64,000 nucleotides of DNA from an uncultured Prevotellaceae bacterium. GTDB lineage: Bacteria > Bacteroidota > Bacteroidia > Bacteroidales > Muribaculaceae. The DNA is taken from positions 1 through 64,000 of the forward strand of contig CALEJB010000034.1 in assembly GCA_937898675.1 (NCBI GenBank). Direction: 5' to 3'. The notes beneath the pieces are model-generated. The model worked only from the letters and a program-made list of their open reading frames with translations, did not search any database and was not told where the DNA came from. The translations under genes and the position numbers were made by a program. How positions within the stretch are numbered: the first letter of the stretch is position 1; each line of letters begins with the position of its first letter. Shown here piece after piece: positions 55,058 through 64,000 of this stretch.

Positions 55058-58000
55058 TTACTGGAAGGCGTTCTCGCTCAGACCCTTGCCGCCCAGGGCG
55101 AGGTCCTTCATATAGGACGGAACGGGCTTGCCCAGATATTTGTCCACATACAGTTTGGCCAGATACTGGCTGAGCATGAAGCCGTGTCCGCGCAGGCCGG
55201 TGAGCAGACCCGCATCGGGGTCAATGATATAGCGCGGCTCGATGTAGTAGCCCGCCCACACGGCATGGAAGCCGACGGATGCCAAGTTGGGTATCCACTG
55301 GGCAAACATCTCGCTTACAATCTTGAGGAAGGCCTGACTGTTGTACTTCAGGTTTTGGCGTGCCTCATAGGGGTCGCAGTCGGGCGACGCACAACCGATG
55401 ATCTGGCCGGTGTGCAGGAACTGCTGGCCGTAAACGGCGTTGAAGCCCTTGTAGTGGCGACGGTCGATAATCATGTCGAGCGAGTCGCCGTTGATGCCCA
55501 TGTTGGGCAGACGGCGGGTGATGAATGCCTGGTGCTTGACGGGATAGAGCTGGGTGTCGATGCCGAGCATGTCGGTGAACTTCTCCGAGCCCCAGCCCAT
55601 GGCGTTGACAAAGTGGTCGCAGGTATATTCCACATAGCGCTTGTCGTGGCGGCGCACCAGCACGCGGTATTTGTCGCCGGCGCGCTGCACATGCAGCACC
55701 TCGCAGTCCTCGAGCACCTCGCCGCCGTGCTGCTTGCCCACAGTGCGCACATACTCAATCGTGCGCCCGGGCGTGGCCTGCCAGCAGTTCTCCGAAATCA
55801 AGGCGTGGCTGTAGATGTTGTCATTGGGATTCCAGTAGGGCGAAATCTCCTTAGTAAAGTCCTTGCGGTCAATCATGTAGGCCTCGCTCCAGGCACGTGA
55901 CGCGTCAAGGGAGCGGTAGGTGGCGTCGTCGTGAACGAGGTTGACATAGCGGGTCATCTTCAGGTCGATGTTGCAGTGCTCTTGCACGTCGCGGAAGATT
56001 TCCAGGTTGTGCATGGCGATGTCACTGATGTCGGGGTTGGAGAAGGCGGGGCGTCCGCCGCCAATGCAACGCCATGTCGAGCCGCGGTCGTAGTTGACCA
56101 GGATGACGCGCTTGCCGGCCTCGGCAAAGTAGCGGAATGCCGCGCTACCGGCCATGCCGCCGCCGGCGACGATGACCTCGGCCTCGGCTTTCTCGACGAC
56201 AGCGCCGTGCTCAAAGACGAAGGTCTCCTTGGACTCGCCGTTATACACATCGCCCAATGTCACCTGATTGGCCAGCGGGGCGCGGGGCGTGCTGTCGCCG
56301 GTTACCTCGATGCCGTGGGCGCGCAGTATCTGCCTGGCGCGCGACACGCAGCGCTTGCCGCGGCAGGGACCCATGCCCATGCGGGTGGTGTGCTTGAGTT
56401 CGTCCACCGATATGTACTTGCGGTCGCCCACAATGGCGAGCAGGGTTTGCACATCCACGTCCTCGCAGTGGCATACAAAGGCCTTGCCTTCCTCGGGATG
56501 GGTGAGTGGACGCATGTTCAGGGGCTCGGGATAGCGCTCCTTGAGGATGAAGCCGTGCACCTGGTTCAGGTCGTCGGCCTGGGTGGCCTGGACGCGGGCC
56601 ACGTTGGTCTTGTTGTCCTTCTTGAGCACCTTTTCGATGACACCCTCGCCCACCTTGGCGCCGTTGTCGTCAACCAGGAACACTTCCTTGCCTTCTTCTA
56701 CCTCATATTCTACTGGCAGGAACACCACGTTCTTGCGCTTGTCGTAGCCAAAGATGGCCAGGCCGGGGCAGTGGTTCACGCACTGCATGCAGCCGATGCA
56801 CTTGTCGTAGTCAACCACGGGCACCGACGAGGTGGTGGGCTTGGTGATGGCTCCCTGCGGGCAAGAGAAGGTGCAGGGGTTGCAGGCAAAGCCGTACAGG
56901 CAGTTAATCTGCACATAGGGCTTGGCTGCCATGCGCTCCTCGCTGGGGATGCGCGCCTGTTCGAGCAGGCGCACGGGACGCTGCTGCGAGTCGATGTACT
57001 GGCGGGACACCTCCAGGTAATCCTCGTAGGGGAAACGCAGGCCCAGTTCCTGGGCCACTTCATAGGCCACCTGACGGCCGCGCAGCACGGCACTGGTGCC
57101 CTCGCCGATGCGGACAGCATCGCCGGCACCGTACACGTTGCGGCCAAATACCGAGCGGCCCTTGACGAGCAGCTGGTTGTCGGGGATGAGGCCCGTGCAG
57201 ATGTTGATGATGTCGATGTCGTCAATCACGCGCTCGGTGCCGGGGATGGGCTGGAAATTGCGGCACTCGGCAATCACGGCGCCCGTGATGCCGGTGTAGT
57301 CTTCGTTGGGGATGGCGCGCAGCAGCACGTGCGAGGTCATGATGGGGATGCCCAGACGGCGCACGCGGTTGGCCTGCACGGGGAATCCGCCCTCGTGGTC
57401 CATGCCCTCGATAATGGCCTTGATGGTTGCTCCTGCCTGCATGGCCTGGTAGCTGGTGAGGTAGCCGATGTTGCCGGCGCCCACGGTGAGCACGCGCTTG
57501 CCCAGCAGGGTGTGCTCCTGATTCATCATCTTCTGGAACACGGCGGCGGTGTAAACGCCCGGCACGTCATCGTTCTCAAACACGGGCATGAACGGCACGG
57601 CGCCAGTGGCCACCACCAGGTGGTCGGCGTCGATGTAGCTCACCTCCTGCGTGACGATGTTCTTGAGCGCGATGCGGCGGCCTTCGAGCAGGTCCCACAC
57701 GGTGTTGTTGAGCAAGATGCCGTCATGATTGTCGCCGGCAAGGGTCTTGGCGATGTCAAAGCCGCGCATGCCGCCAAACTTCTGCTCCTTCTCAAAGAAG
57801 AAGAACTGATGGGTTTGCATATTGAACTGGCCGCCCTCGGTGGCGTTGTTGTCCACCACGATGTTGGGGATGCCCAGCGCGGTGAGCTGCTCGCGGCATG
57901 CCAGTCCGGCGGGACCGCCGCCAATGATGGCGACGGTGGTCTTGTAAATCTTGGTCTCGCTGGCGGCTCGGGCCTTGGCCTCGGGCATGTAGTCCTTGGA

Positions 58001-58279
58001 AATCTCGCGCACCTCCTTCACACCGTCAACGTTGGTGATGCAGATGCGGCGCACCTGGCCATCGACGAGCATCTCACAGGCACCGCACTTGCCAATGCCG
58101 CACTCCAGGCTGCGGTTGCGGCCCGTGATGCTGTGGCTGTGAACAATAATTCCTGCCTGGTGAAGGGCGGCGGCGATGGTTTTGCCCCTTTGCCCGCGAA
58201 CGGTCCTGCCTTCAAACTGGAATTCAACGAATTCTTCTTTTGGTAGGTCAAGAATGGGATGTTTTTCTATCTTGTACAT
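55058..58279 (-). CDS. Fused iron-sulfur/FAD oxidoreductase, predicted amino-acid dehydrogenase
   Basis: This 1073-residue cytoplasmic protein joins parts that are usually separate subunits. A 2Fe-2S ferredoxin domain (Cys60, 65, 68, 80) is followed by a pyridine-nucleotide-disulfide-oxidoreductase domain with two dinucleotide folds (GGGPAG at about 120-125, then VGAGNIGYLTSY). Two 4Fe-4S motifs come next (CNPCTFSCP and CIGCMQCVNHCP), then a BFD-like 2Fe-2S site (VCHCEDVD ... CRGKRC), then a C-terminal FAD amino-acid-oxidase-like domain (VIVAGGGMAGSAAFRYFAEAGKR). The set matches HcnA, HcnB and HcnC and their relatives, which are flavin dehydrogenases of glycine, proline or hydroxyproline. The substrate here is unknown. 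It has no operon partner. Confidence 0.9.
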   Translation of the reverse strand: MYKIEKHPILDLPKEEFVEFQFEGRTVRGQRGKTIAAALHQAGIIVHSHSITGRNRSLECGIGKCGACEMLVDGQVRRICITNVDGVKEVREISKDYMPEAKARAASETKIYKTTVAIIGGGPAGLACREQLTALGIPNIVVDNNATEGGQFNMQTHQFFFFEKEQKFGGMRGFDIAKTLAGDNHDGILLNNTVWDLLEGRRIALKNIVTQEVSYIDADHLVVATGAVPFMPVFENDDVPGVYTAAVFQKMMNQEHTLLGKRVLTVGAGNIGYLTSYQAMQAGATIKAIIEGMDHEGGFPVQANRVRRLGIPIMTSHVLLRAIPNEDYTGITGAVIAECRNFQPIPGTERVIDDIDIINICTGLIPDNQLLVKGRSVFGRNVYGAGDAVRIGEGTSAVLRGRQVAYEVAQELGLRFPYEDYLEVSRQYIDSQQRPVRLLEQARIPSEERMAAKPYVQINCLYGFACNPCTFSCPQGAITKPTTSSVPVVDYDKCIGCMQCVNHCPGLAIFGYDKRKNVVFLPVEYEVEEGKEVFLVDDNGAKVGEGVIEKVLKKDNKTNVARVQATQADDLNQVHGFILKERYPEPLNMRPLTHPEEGKAFVCHCEDVDVQTLLAIVGDRKYISVDELKHTTRMGMGPCRGKRCVSRARQILRAHGIEVTGDSTPRAPLANQVTLGDVYNGESKETFVFEHGAVVEKAEAEVIVAGGGMAGSAAFRYFAEAGKRVILVNYDRGSTWRCIGGGRPAFSNPDISDIAMHNLEIFRDVQEHCNIDLKMTRYVNLVHDDATYRSLDASRAWSEAYMIDRKDFTKEISPYWNPNDNIYSHALISENCWQATPGRTIEYVRTVGKQHGGEVLEDCEVLHVQRAGDKYRVLVRRHDKRYVEYTCDHFVNAMGWGSEKFTDMLGIDTQLYPVKHQAFITRRLPNMGINGDSLDMIIDRRHYKGFNAVYGQQFLHTGQIIGCASPDCDPYEARQNLKYNSQAFLKIVSEMFAQWIPNLASVGFHAVWAGYYIEPRYIIDPDAGLLTGLRGHGFMLSQYLAKLYVDKYLGKPVPSYMKDLALGGKGLSENAFQ

Positions 58280-58439
58280 GATAACGGTTATTGGTTATTG
58301 TTTTTACTGTCAATCAAAATCCGCCAGAAGACACGCTCTGACGATGTGGCAAATTTACAAATAATTCCCGATTTATCAGCACTTTTCTCAAAAAGAAATG
58401 TCAAACCACTAAATTACAGTAATTTGACATTTCAATTTG

Positions 58440-58521
58440 TGCGTCTGATAGGACTCGAACCTACACAACCGGAGTTACCAGATCCTAAGTCTGGCGCGTC
58501 TACCAATTTCGCCACAGACGC
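58440..58521 (-). tRNA. tRNA-Leu (anticodon TAG)
   Basis: The minus strand folds as an 82-base cloverleaf with long variable arm: acceptor GCGTCTG/CAGACGC, anticodon stem CCAGA/TCTGG with loop CTTAGGA, and T-arm GTAGG-TTCGAGT-CCTAT. The discriminator is A and no CCA is encoded. A TACTTTTG -7 box lies upstream at 58542-58549. Confidence 0.95.
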
Positions 58522-58599
58522 AAGAACTTTGCAATTGCCTGCAAAAGTACTACATTTTTCGGACTCAGCGCGCTGTTTTTCCGAAAAATCGAGCTGGTG

Positions 58600-58809
58600 T
58601 CAACCCTGCTGCTCGATGGTGGCGAGGATTTGCTCCAGTTCCTTGTCGGCGGCGGTGAGCTTGCTGCGGCAGATGTCGAGCAACTCCTTGCTGCGCCGGG
58701 TGTAACCCGTGAGGTCATCGATGCTGCACTCGGGCGACTGCATCTTCTGCACAATCTGCTCAAGTTCGTCCACGGCCTGGGAATAGGTCATTGTTGCGTT
58801 TTCTTCCAT
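58600..58809 (-). CDS. xseB: Exodeoxyribonuclease VII small subunit
   Basis: This 69-residue helical protein has the XseB pattern TYSQAVDELEQIVQKMQSPECSIDDL ... GYTRRSKELLDICRSKL. It partners XseA in degrading single-stranded DNA. It follows xseA by 14 bases and is the last gene of the run. A second ATG six codons in (MTYSQ) is also possible as the start. Confidence 0.93.
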   Translation of the reverse strand: MEENATMTYSQAVDELEQIVQKMQSPECSIDDLTGYTRRSKELLDICRSKLTAADKELEQILATIEQQG

Positions 58810-58823
58810 TGTTCTATCTTGTT

Positions 58824-60140
58824 TCAGTTGTTATCGATTTGGTTGACAGTTGCATTGGCGGTGCCGGCGGCGAACTGCACCGTCACTTGGTCGCCCGGCT
58901 GCAAAGCGGCCGCGGCGGTGACGCACTTGCCGTCACGCGTGACAAGCGCATAGCCACGGCGCAGGGTGCCCTCGGGCGACAATAGCGCCGCCTTGTCATT
59001 CAGCGCCTGCAGGCGCTGTTTCTCTTGCTGCATGAGGCCGGTGACAGCATTCCCTATGCGCTCGGCATTGCGGTCGAGGCGTGTGCGCTGGACGGTGATG
59101 AGGCTGGTGGCCGCCATGGGAATGGTGCGGGCAAAGTTGTCAAGGCGCAAACGGTTGGCATCGACAATGCGCCCTGCGGTGGCTGGAATCATGCTGGTGT
59201 AATAGGCCATCTGCTCCTTGGCCTGCCCCAGCTTGTCGCGCACGGCAGCGGTGACATCATCCTGAAATTCAATGAGTCGGGCAAGCGCATTGGTGCCCCG
59301 CTGGATGAGCCACTCGGCAGCAGCGGTGGGCGTCTTGACGCGCATGGCAGCCACATAGTCGAGCACCGTCTCGTCGCGGTCATGCCCAATGCCCACAATC
59401 ACGGGAATGGGGAACTGGGCGACAGCGGCAGCCAAGTCGTAGTTGTCAAAGGAATTGAGTTCGGAGGTCGCCCCGCCACCGCGTATAATGACCACGCAGT
59501 CAAACAAATCAATGTGTGCATTGATGCGGTCAATCGCGGCAAGCACGCTGGGAACAGTCTGCGTCCCTTGCATCAAGGCAGGAAACAGGCAGGTATAATA
59601 CTGCAGCCTGTAAGCATTGCGGCGCAACTGGTCCATGAAGTCGCCATAACCCGCTGCCGACGGCGACGAGATGACGGCAATGCGCTGTGGCACATCGGGC
59701 CACGGCAACTGCTTGTTGTCGTCGATGATGCCCTCGGCGGTGAGCCGGTCAAGGATTTCCTTGCGCTGGCGGGCCATGTCGCCGATGGTATAACTTGGGT
59801 CTATGTCATTGACAATGGCCTTGATGCCGAACTGTCGGTGGAAGTTGGCCGAGACATTGACGAGCACCTTCATGCCTGTGGCAAGAGACTGCCCCGTGGC
59901 TCTGCTGAACTTGTGATTGAGAACACCGTAGATGCTGGACCAGATGATGCCGCCAATCTTGGCAACCGTATTGCCGCCGGCATCCTTTTCCAGCAGTTCC
60001 ATATAGCAATGCCCTCTGCTCGTACGCACGTCGCTCAACTCGGCGGTCACCCATTGGCGCAACGAAGGTTTGCCGTTGACTTCACGCTCGATGAGCGCTG
60101 TATATTCGCTCAGGCTGATGCCTTTAGACTGGGTGTCCAT
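58824..60140 (-). CDS. xseA: Exodeoxyribonuclease VII large subunit
   Basis: This 438-residue nuclease has the N-terminal OB fold (SLSEYTALIEREVNGKPSLRQWVTAELSDV) and the catalytic core with VISSPSAAGYGDFMDQL, RGGGATSELNSFDNYDLA and PIPVIVGIGHDRDETVLDYVA. A coiled-coil region and the C-terminal LSPEGTLRRGYALVT follow. It cleaves single-stranded DNA to short oligonucleotides. It is 3 bases after the DUF3256 gene and 14 bases before xseB. Confidence 0.96.
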   Translation of the reverse strand: MDTQSKGISLSEYTALIEREVNGKPSLRQWVTAELSDVRTSRGHCYMELLEKDAGGNTVAKIGGIIWSSIYGVLNHKFSRATGQSLATGMKVLVNVSANFHRQFGIKAIVNDIDPSYTIGDMARQRKEILDRLTAEGIIDDNKQLPWPDVPQRIAVISSPSAAGYGDFMDQLRRNAYRLQYYTCLFPALMQGTQTVPSVLAAIDRINAHIDLFDCVVIIRGGGATSELNSFDNYDLAAAVAQFPIPVIVGIGHDRDETVLDYVAAMRVKTPTAAAEWLIQRGTNALARLIEFQDDVTAAVRDKLGQAKEQMAYYTSMIPATAGRIVDANRLRLDNFARTIPMAATSLITVQRTRLDRNAERIGNAVTGLMQQEKQRLQALNDKAALLSPEGTLRRGYALVTRDGKCVTAAAALQPGDQVTVQFAAGTANATVNQIDNN

Positions 60141-60143
60141 ATA

Positions 60144-60785
60144 TCACTTGACGGTTTTGATCTTCACGCCATTGATGCGGTAGTTGAGCGTTTCCTTGAT
60201 ATAGGGAGCAAAGCGCATATACTGGCCCGGACCAATGCTCTCCTTGGCCTTGAATACCGCCTCAAGTCCATCGTGACGCTCGCCCGAGAAATGCATCTCG
60301 ATGAACGGGAACGGCATCAAAACCGAAAGTTCGTCGCGCATGTCAGCCGACATGGACTTTAAGATAAAATCGTCAAGTTCAGGCGTCTTGAAAACCTTGC
60401 CAGCCTTCACGGGCTGCCACTGGGCATTCCAAAAAGTGATGCGGCTGTCAGGGGTCGGGGTGAGTACCGTCTCGATGAGAGCGACAACAGTGTCGCGGCC
60501 ATTGACCATCATGCGCATCTCCACCGTCTTGCTGGCGCTCGACTGAACTTTGAGCCACGTGCTGTCCATATCCACCAAACGGCTATCGCCGTCCTCAAGA
60601 TTTGATATGGCGACATTCTGACCGTTGAGATGGTAATCTACCATGTCAAGACGGTTGGTGCGGGTGAGCAGGACAAAGATTTTTCCAGGCTCGCTCGCAA
60701 ACAGGTCACCGACAGTGCGCGCCGCCACTGTCGAGGGCAGCAGCGACAACAGCAACAGGATGATTGAGGCAGTTGATTTGGTCAT
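60144..60785 (-). CDS. DUF3256-family exported protein
   Basis: This 213-residue protein has a signal peptide (ASIILLLLSLLPSTVAAR) and a single beta-rich domain of the DUF3256 type, found mainly in Bacteroidales. It begins TVGDLFASEPGKIFVLLTRTNRLDMVDYHL and ends IKETLNYRINGVKIKTVK. The role is unknown. It lies 75 bases after the M48 gene and 3 bases before xseA, so it is probably in the same operon. Confidence 0.85.
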   Translation of the reverse strand: MTKSTASIILLLLSLLPSTVAARTVGDLFASEPGKIFVLLTRTNRLDMVDYHLNGQNVAISNLEDGDSRLVDMDSTWLKVQSSASKTVEMRMMVNGRDTVVALIETVLTPTPDSRITFWNAQWQPVKAGKVFKTPELDDFILKSMSADMRDELSVLMPFPFIEMHFSGERHDGLEAVFKAKESIGPGQYMRFAPYIKETLNYRINGVKIKTVK

Positions 60786-60860
60786 CTCTAATGAGTTAGG
60801 GGTGTGGGGTTAGGAGTGTACTGATGCTACTCCTGACTCCACACTCCTTACTTCTCACTA

Positions 60861-61655
60861 TTATTTGCCGTACTGCTTCTTCACTTCGGGCAGCCACTTC
60901 TTGATGTCGGCGATGCGGGTCTCATGGCTCGGGTGCGAACTCAAGAACTCAGGCACGCTAGTCGACGAGGAGGCCTCCATCTTCTGCCAGAAGGTAACAG
61001 CGACATCGGGGTTGTAGCCGGCGATGGTCATCAGCACCAGACCCATCTTGTCGGCCTCGCTCTCGTGCTTGCGCGAGAACGGCTGCATCACGCCATATTG
61101 GGCGCCAAGGCCATAAACCTGCTGGGCAATCTGCTGGGTTGCAGCACTCTTGCCGCTGGTAAAGATGCTGACTGCGCTGGCGCCATACTGGGCGAGCACT
61201 TGCTGGCTCATGCGCTCGTTGCTGTGCTTGGCAACGGCATGTGCCACCTCGTGGCCGACGACAACAGCGAGTTCATCGTCGCTGCTCACCAGGTTCATGA
61301 TGCCCTCATACACGACAATCTTGCCGCCAGGCATGCACCAAGCGTTGATTTCGTCACTCTTGACAAGATTGAACTCCCACTGGAAATTCTGGATTTCGCT
61401 CTCATAGCCATTAGCCCTGAGGTAAGCCTCGGTAGCGGCAGCAATGCGCTGGCCCACACGGGTCACCATGGCACTCTGGGTCTTTTGGCCCGAAACTTTG
61501 GCGGTCTGCATAAAGCTTGCGTACTCCTGGAGACTTGCCTGCAGCACCTCGCTGTCACTCACGAGGTTCAACTGCTTGCGGCCTGTGATGGGAACCGAAC
61601 CGCAACTGGTCAGCAGCAATGCCGCTACAGCCAGCATAGTGATGATTTTTTTCAT
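60861..61655 (-). CDS. M48-family zinc metalloprotease, lipoprotein
   Basis: This 264-residue lipoprotein (Cys18 in LLLTSC) has the M48 fold with the zinc motif HEVAH (about 135-139) in VVGHEVAHAVAKHSNER, and the third ligand in ESEADKMGL. It resembles LoiP/BepA-type periplasmic proteases that act on outer-membrane proteins. I use the ATG at 61655. It lies 40 bases after mrp in a run of same-strand genes. Confidence 0.95.
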   Translation of the reverse strand: MKKIITMLAVAALLLTSCGSVPITGRKQLNLVSDSEVLQASLQEYASFMQTAKVSGQKTQSAMVTRVGQRIAAATEAYLRANGYESEIQNFQWEFNLVKSDEINAWCMPGGKIVVYEGIMNLVSSDDELAVVVGHEVAHAVAKHSNERMSQQVLAQYGASAVSIFTSGKSAATQQIAQQVYGLGAQYGVMQPFSRKHESEADKMGLVLMTIAGYNPDVAVTFWQKMEASSSTSVPEFLSSHPSHETRIADIKKWLPEVKKQYGK

Positions 61656-61695
61656 AATCAATGATATGGTGTTTGATGAATAACTTCTGATTTTT

Positions 61696-62805
61696 TTACT
61701 TATGCGTTTTCACGACCTGTGTGGGCGGCAATGTCTCGTTGCGGCGGTCAACGGCGCCAATGACGCGCGTTGCGAGCTGCTTGAACGCGGCCCCCGACAC
61801 ATCGCTGGCCATGACCACGGGCTTGCCGTCGTCACTACCCTTGCAGATGCCTGCCACGAGGGGAATCTGCCCCAGCAGTTCCACGTTCAGCGTCTCGGCC
61901 AGGTTCTTGCCGCCGTCACGGCCAAAGATGAAATACTGCTCATCGGCATGGGCAGCAGGCGTGAACCACGACATATTCTCGACAATGCCCAGCACGGGCA
62001 CATTCACATGCTCGCCCAGGAACATGCTGATGCCCTTGCGCGCGTCGGCCAGGGCCACCTGCTGCGGCGTGGTGACCACGATGGCTCCCGTGATGGCAAG
62101 CGTCTGTACCAGCGTCAGGTGAATGTCGCTGGTGCCCGGCGGCATGTCGATGATAAAGTAGTCCAACTCGCCCCAGTCGGCCTCGGTGATGAGCTGGCGC
62201 AAGGCGTTGCTGGCCATGGCACCGCGCCACAGCACGGCCTTGTCCTTGTCAACGAGGAAACCGATAGAGAGCATCTTCACCCCATATTTCTCCAACGGGA
62301 TGATGAGATTCTTGCCGTTAACCTCGTGCATATAGAGCTGCTCCTGCTCGGCACCGAACATCTTGGGCATCGAGGGGCCAAAAATATCGGCATCCAGCAG
62401 ACCCACGCGGTAACCCTGCAGTGCGAGAGCCACCGCCAAGTTGCAGGCGATGGTGGACTTGCCCACGCCGCCCTTGCCGCTGCTCACGCCGATGATGTTC
62501 TTCACGCCGGGCAGAACAGGCTCCTCTTCACCGGCCTCGGGATTGGCCTCACGCGTCTTGACGGTGATATTGCCCTTGATGTCCACTTCCTCTCCCACAT
62601 GGGCCAGGATGGCGGCCTCGGCGGCGCGCGTCACGCTCTTGATAAAGGGGTCGGTAGGGCGCTCAAACGTGAGCGAGAAGCTCACGCGGTTGCCGTCGAT
62701 GCGGATGTCGTCGTTTACCATGCCCATGTCCACGATGTCACGGCCAGTGCCGGGATAGCGCACCGTGCTCAGGGCGTCTATAATCAGTTTTGGATAGATG
62801 GTCAT
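61696..62805 (-). CDS. mrp: Mrp/NBP35-family iron-sulfur carrier ATPase
   Basis: This 369-residue cytoplasmic protein has an N-terminal MIP18/DUF59 domain (about 5-85). The ParA-like ATPase contains GVSSGKGGVGKST (Walker A at 110-118), LLDADIFGPSMPKMFG and IIDMPPGTSDIHLT. It is thought to deliver Fe-S clusters. The C-terminal CxxC seen in many Mrp proteins is absent (here SWFTPAAHADEQYFIFG). It follows trmB by 33 bases. Confidence 0.95.
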   Translation of the reverse strand: MTIYPKLIIDALSTVRYPGTGRDIVDMGMVNDDIRIDGNRVSFSLTFERPTDPFIKSVTRAAEAAILAHVGEEVDIKGNITVKTREANPEAGEEEPVLPGVKNIIGVSSGKGGVGKSTIACNLAVALALQGYRVGLLDADIFGPSMPKMFGAEQEQLYMHEVNGKNLIIPLEKYGVKMLSIGFLVDKDKAVLWRGAMASNALRQLITEADWGELDYFIIDMPPGTSDIHLTLVQTLAITGAIVVTTPQQVALADARKGISMFLGEHVNVPVLGIVENMSWFTPAAHADEQYFIFGRDGGKNLAETLNVELLGQIPLVAGICKGSDDGKPVVMASDVSGAAFKQLATRVIGAVDRRNETLPPTQVVKTHK

Positions 62806-62838
62806 ATTAGATTTTTTAGAGTCCTTGGTTTTAAGTCC

Positions 62839-63618
62839 TTATTTGTTTTCTTGGTCCTCGTTAGCCACGAGTTGCGGCATCTGTATGTAGCCGCGGTTGT
62901 AACTGCGGTAGGTGTCGGGCTCGAGGTCGATGTCGGGCTCGACGAGTTCCAGGCCGTGCGGCAGACCAAAGCGGATATATTTGATGGTCAGGCCGCGCTG
63001 CAGCCACTGCATCTCATAGTGCGTCTTGATGTCCAGGATGTCGTTGCACAGGCCGCTGGCGTACAAGTCGTCGGTGTCGGCGTCGACGGGCAGGCGGTTC
63101 TGTTCCACCAGGGCATGGGTGTAGGCATACAGGAAGGGGCTGTCGGTCTTGAGGTGGACGATGCCGCCGTCGCGCAGGATGTGGCGGTAATTGGCCAGAA
63201 AACGCGTTGATGTCAGACGCTTGTTCACCTTCTTCATCTGCGGGTCGGGAAATGTAATCCACAGTTCTGACACCTCGTCGGGGGCGAACAGGCGGTCGAT
63301 GAGTTCGATGCTCGTGCGCAGGAATGCCACATTGGGCAACTGCAGCTCGGTGGCGAGTTTGGCACCGGTCCACATGCGTGCGCCCTTGATGTCCACGCCG
63401 ATGTAGTTCTTGCCGGGGAAACGCTGGGCGAGGCCCACGGCATATTCGCCCTTGCCACAGCCCAGTTCCAGCACGATGGGATTATCGTTCTTGAAATACA
63501 GCTCGTTCCACTTGCCGCGCATGGGGCATGCTCCCTGCTCCAGCACCCCAAAGGGATATTGGAACACGCATGCCATCGTGTCCATGTCGGCAAACTTCTT
63601 GAGTTTGTTCTTGCCCAT
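62839..63618 (-). CDS. trmB: tRNA (guanine-N7-)-methyltransferase
   Basis: This 259-residue enzyme methylates G46 of tRNA using SAM. It has the SAM site LELGCGKGEYAVGLAQRFP, followed by YIGVDIKGARMWTGA, and the TrmB signature LWITFPDPQMKKVNKRLTS. It starts two bases after the stop of the preceding dockerin-tailed gene, so the two may be co-transcribed. Confidence 0.95.
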   Translation of the reverse strand: MGKNKLKKFADMDTMACVFQYPFGVLEQGACPMRGKWNELYFKNDNPIVLELGCGKGEYAVGLAQRFPGKNYIGVDIKGARMWTGAKLATELQLPNVAFLRTSIELIDRLFAPDEVSELWITFPDPQMKKVNKRLTSTRFLANYRHILRDGGIVHLKTDSPFLYAYTHALVEQNRLPVDADTDDLYASGLCNDILDIKTHYEMQWLQRGLTIKYIRFGLPHGLELVEPDIDLEPDTYRSYNRGYIQMPQLVANEDQENK

Positions 63619-63620
63619 TT

Positions 63621-64000
63621 TTATTTTACTTGGTTCGTCTGTTGATTGACCGGAATCGACGTGGCCAACTCCTCTCTATCGATATAAAGGATGTTGCGGG
63701 TGCCAAAGATGATGTTGAGCACAGCGTTCACATCGGCGATATTCACTTCGCCGTCCTCGTTGACGTCGGCGCGCTTCATCGTGTCGGCATCGACACGGCC
63801 GCCCATGATAATGTTCAGGATGGCGTTGACATCGGCGATGTTCACCTCGCCATCGAGATTAACGTCACCCTTGAGCCAAGTGCTGCCAAAGAGGAATTCC
63901 TTCCACTGCTCGGCGGCTGCATAGCTGTCTCGGGCCGACGCGGGCACATAAAGCAGCACAGCGCCCTGATTCACGCCGTCCCACACATTCTCACCCAAGG
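63621..64000 (-). CDS. C-terminus of a dockerin-tailed surface protein, truncated by the window
   Basis: At least 126 residues are present; the frame is open to the window edge, so the 5' part is missing. The first part (QGAVLLYVPASARDSYAAAEQWKEF) looks like the end of a BspA-like leucine-rich repeat protein. Two dockerin-like repeats follow (DVNLDGEVNIADVNAILNII and DVNEDGEVNIADVNAVLNII), then a 25-residue tail. The same repeat type ends the GHL10 glycosidase at 2085 and, in a variant form, the protein at 23494. Confidence 0.8.
   Translation of the reverse strand, partial: LGENVWDGVNQGAVLLYVPASARDSYAAAEQWKEFLFGSTWLKGDVNLDGEVNIADVNAILNIIMGGRVDADTMKRADVNEDGEVNIADVNAVLNIIFGTRNILYIDREELATSIPVNQQTNQVK

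Noticed and set aside
55931..58246. 771-codon open frame opposite the fused oxidoreductase
   Set aside because: It has no motif or signal. The minus strand carries all the iron-sulfur and FAD motifs.

Overview
The window comes from a member of the Bacteroidales, most likely a gut Muribaculaceae- or Prevotella-like bacterium. The evidence is a SusC/SusD pair, a GldE-type membrane protein, promoters with the Bacteroidetes TAnnTTTG -7 box, C-terminal tails resembling type IX secretion (T9SS) sorting domains, and dockerin-like calcium repeats. The genes are rich in G and C with AT-rich spacers. I found no phage, transposase, CRISPR array or rRNA operon. There are two tRNAs: Pro(GGG) and Leu(UAG).

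Region 1 (about 0.2-16.5 kb, minus strand) is a glycan-utilisation region. It holds an AraC/TPR membrane regulator, then a five-gene operon transcribed susC, susD, lipoprotein, PKD surface lipoprotein, GHL10 glycosidase. Upstream of that lie a GH20 beta-hexosaminidase, a low-molecular-weight phosphatase and a Sel1 protein. The enzyme pair GH20 plus GHL10 points to an amino-sugar glycan substrate. Region 2 (16.7-21.9 kb) has a DUF5715/M15-like protein, a HAD phosphatase, aroB, a GH53 galactanase, tRNA-Pro and class II aldolase.

Region 3 (22-28.3 kb, plus strand) has two tandem secreted paralogues with the same body but different C-terminal tails. They are followed by speA-truA and rplU-rpmA. 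Region 4 (28.4-42.5 kb, minus strand) is mostly cell envelope: YkvA-like, GldE, TraB/GumN, a secreted protein with the sorting tail, a C69 dipeptidase, a tight cluster of uncharacterised secreted proteins with DUF3078, GH25 and TM2 proteins, then yidC and pyrG. Region 5 (42.6-47.3 kb) has two large repeat-containing secreted paralogues. The spacer between them contains strong RNA-like hairpins and no credible gene.

Region 6 (47.8-55 kb) has carboxynorspermidine synthase, an outer-membrane beta-barrel protein with a His-rich tail, a 69-residue Cys-containing protein followed by a near-perfect hairpin, and a pair of secreted proteins of unknown role. Region 7 (55-64 kb, minus strand) has an unusually complete fused iron-sulfur/FAD oxidoreductase, tRNA-Leu, and a housekeeping run trmB-mrp-M48 protease-DUF3256-xseA-xseB. 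Behind it is the C-terminus of another dockerin-tailed protein that runs off the window.

The most notable theme is a set of secreted proteins with interchangeable C-terminal modules (a sorting-like tail or a dockerin-like repeat pair). Several are preceded by long leaders and followed by near-identical terminators. Functions are inferred from recognisable motifs only; no database search was possible.
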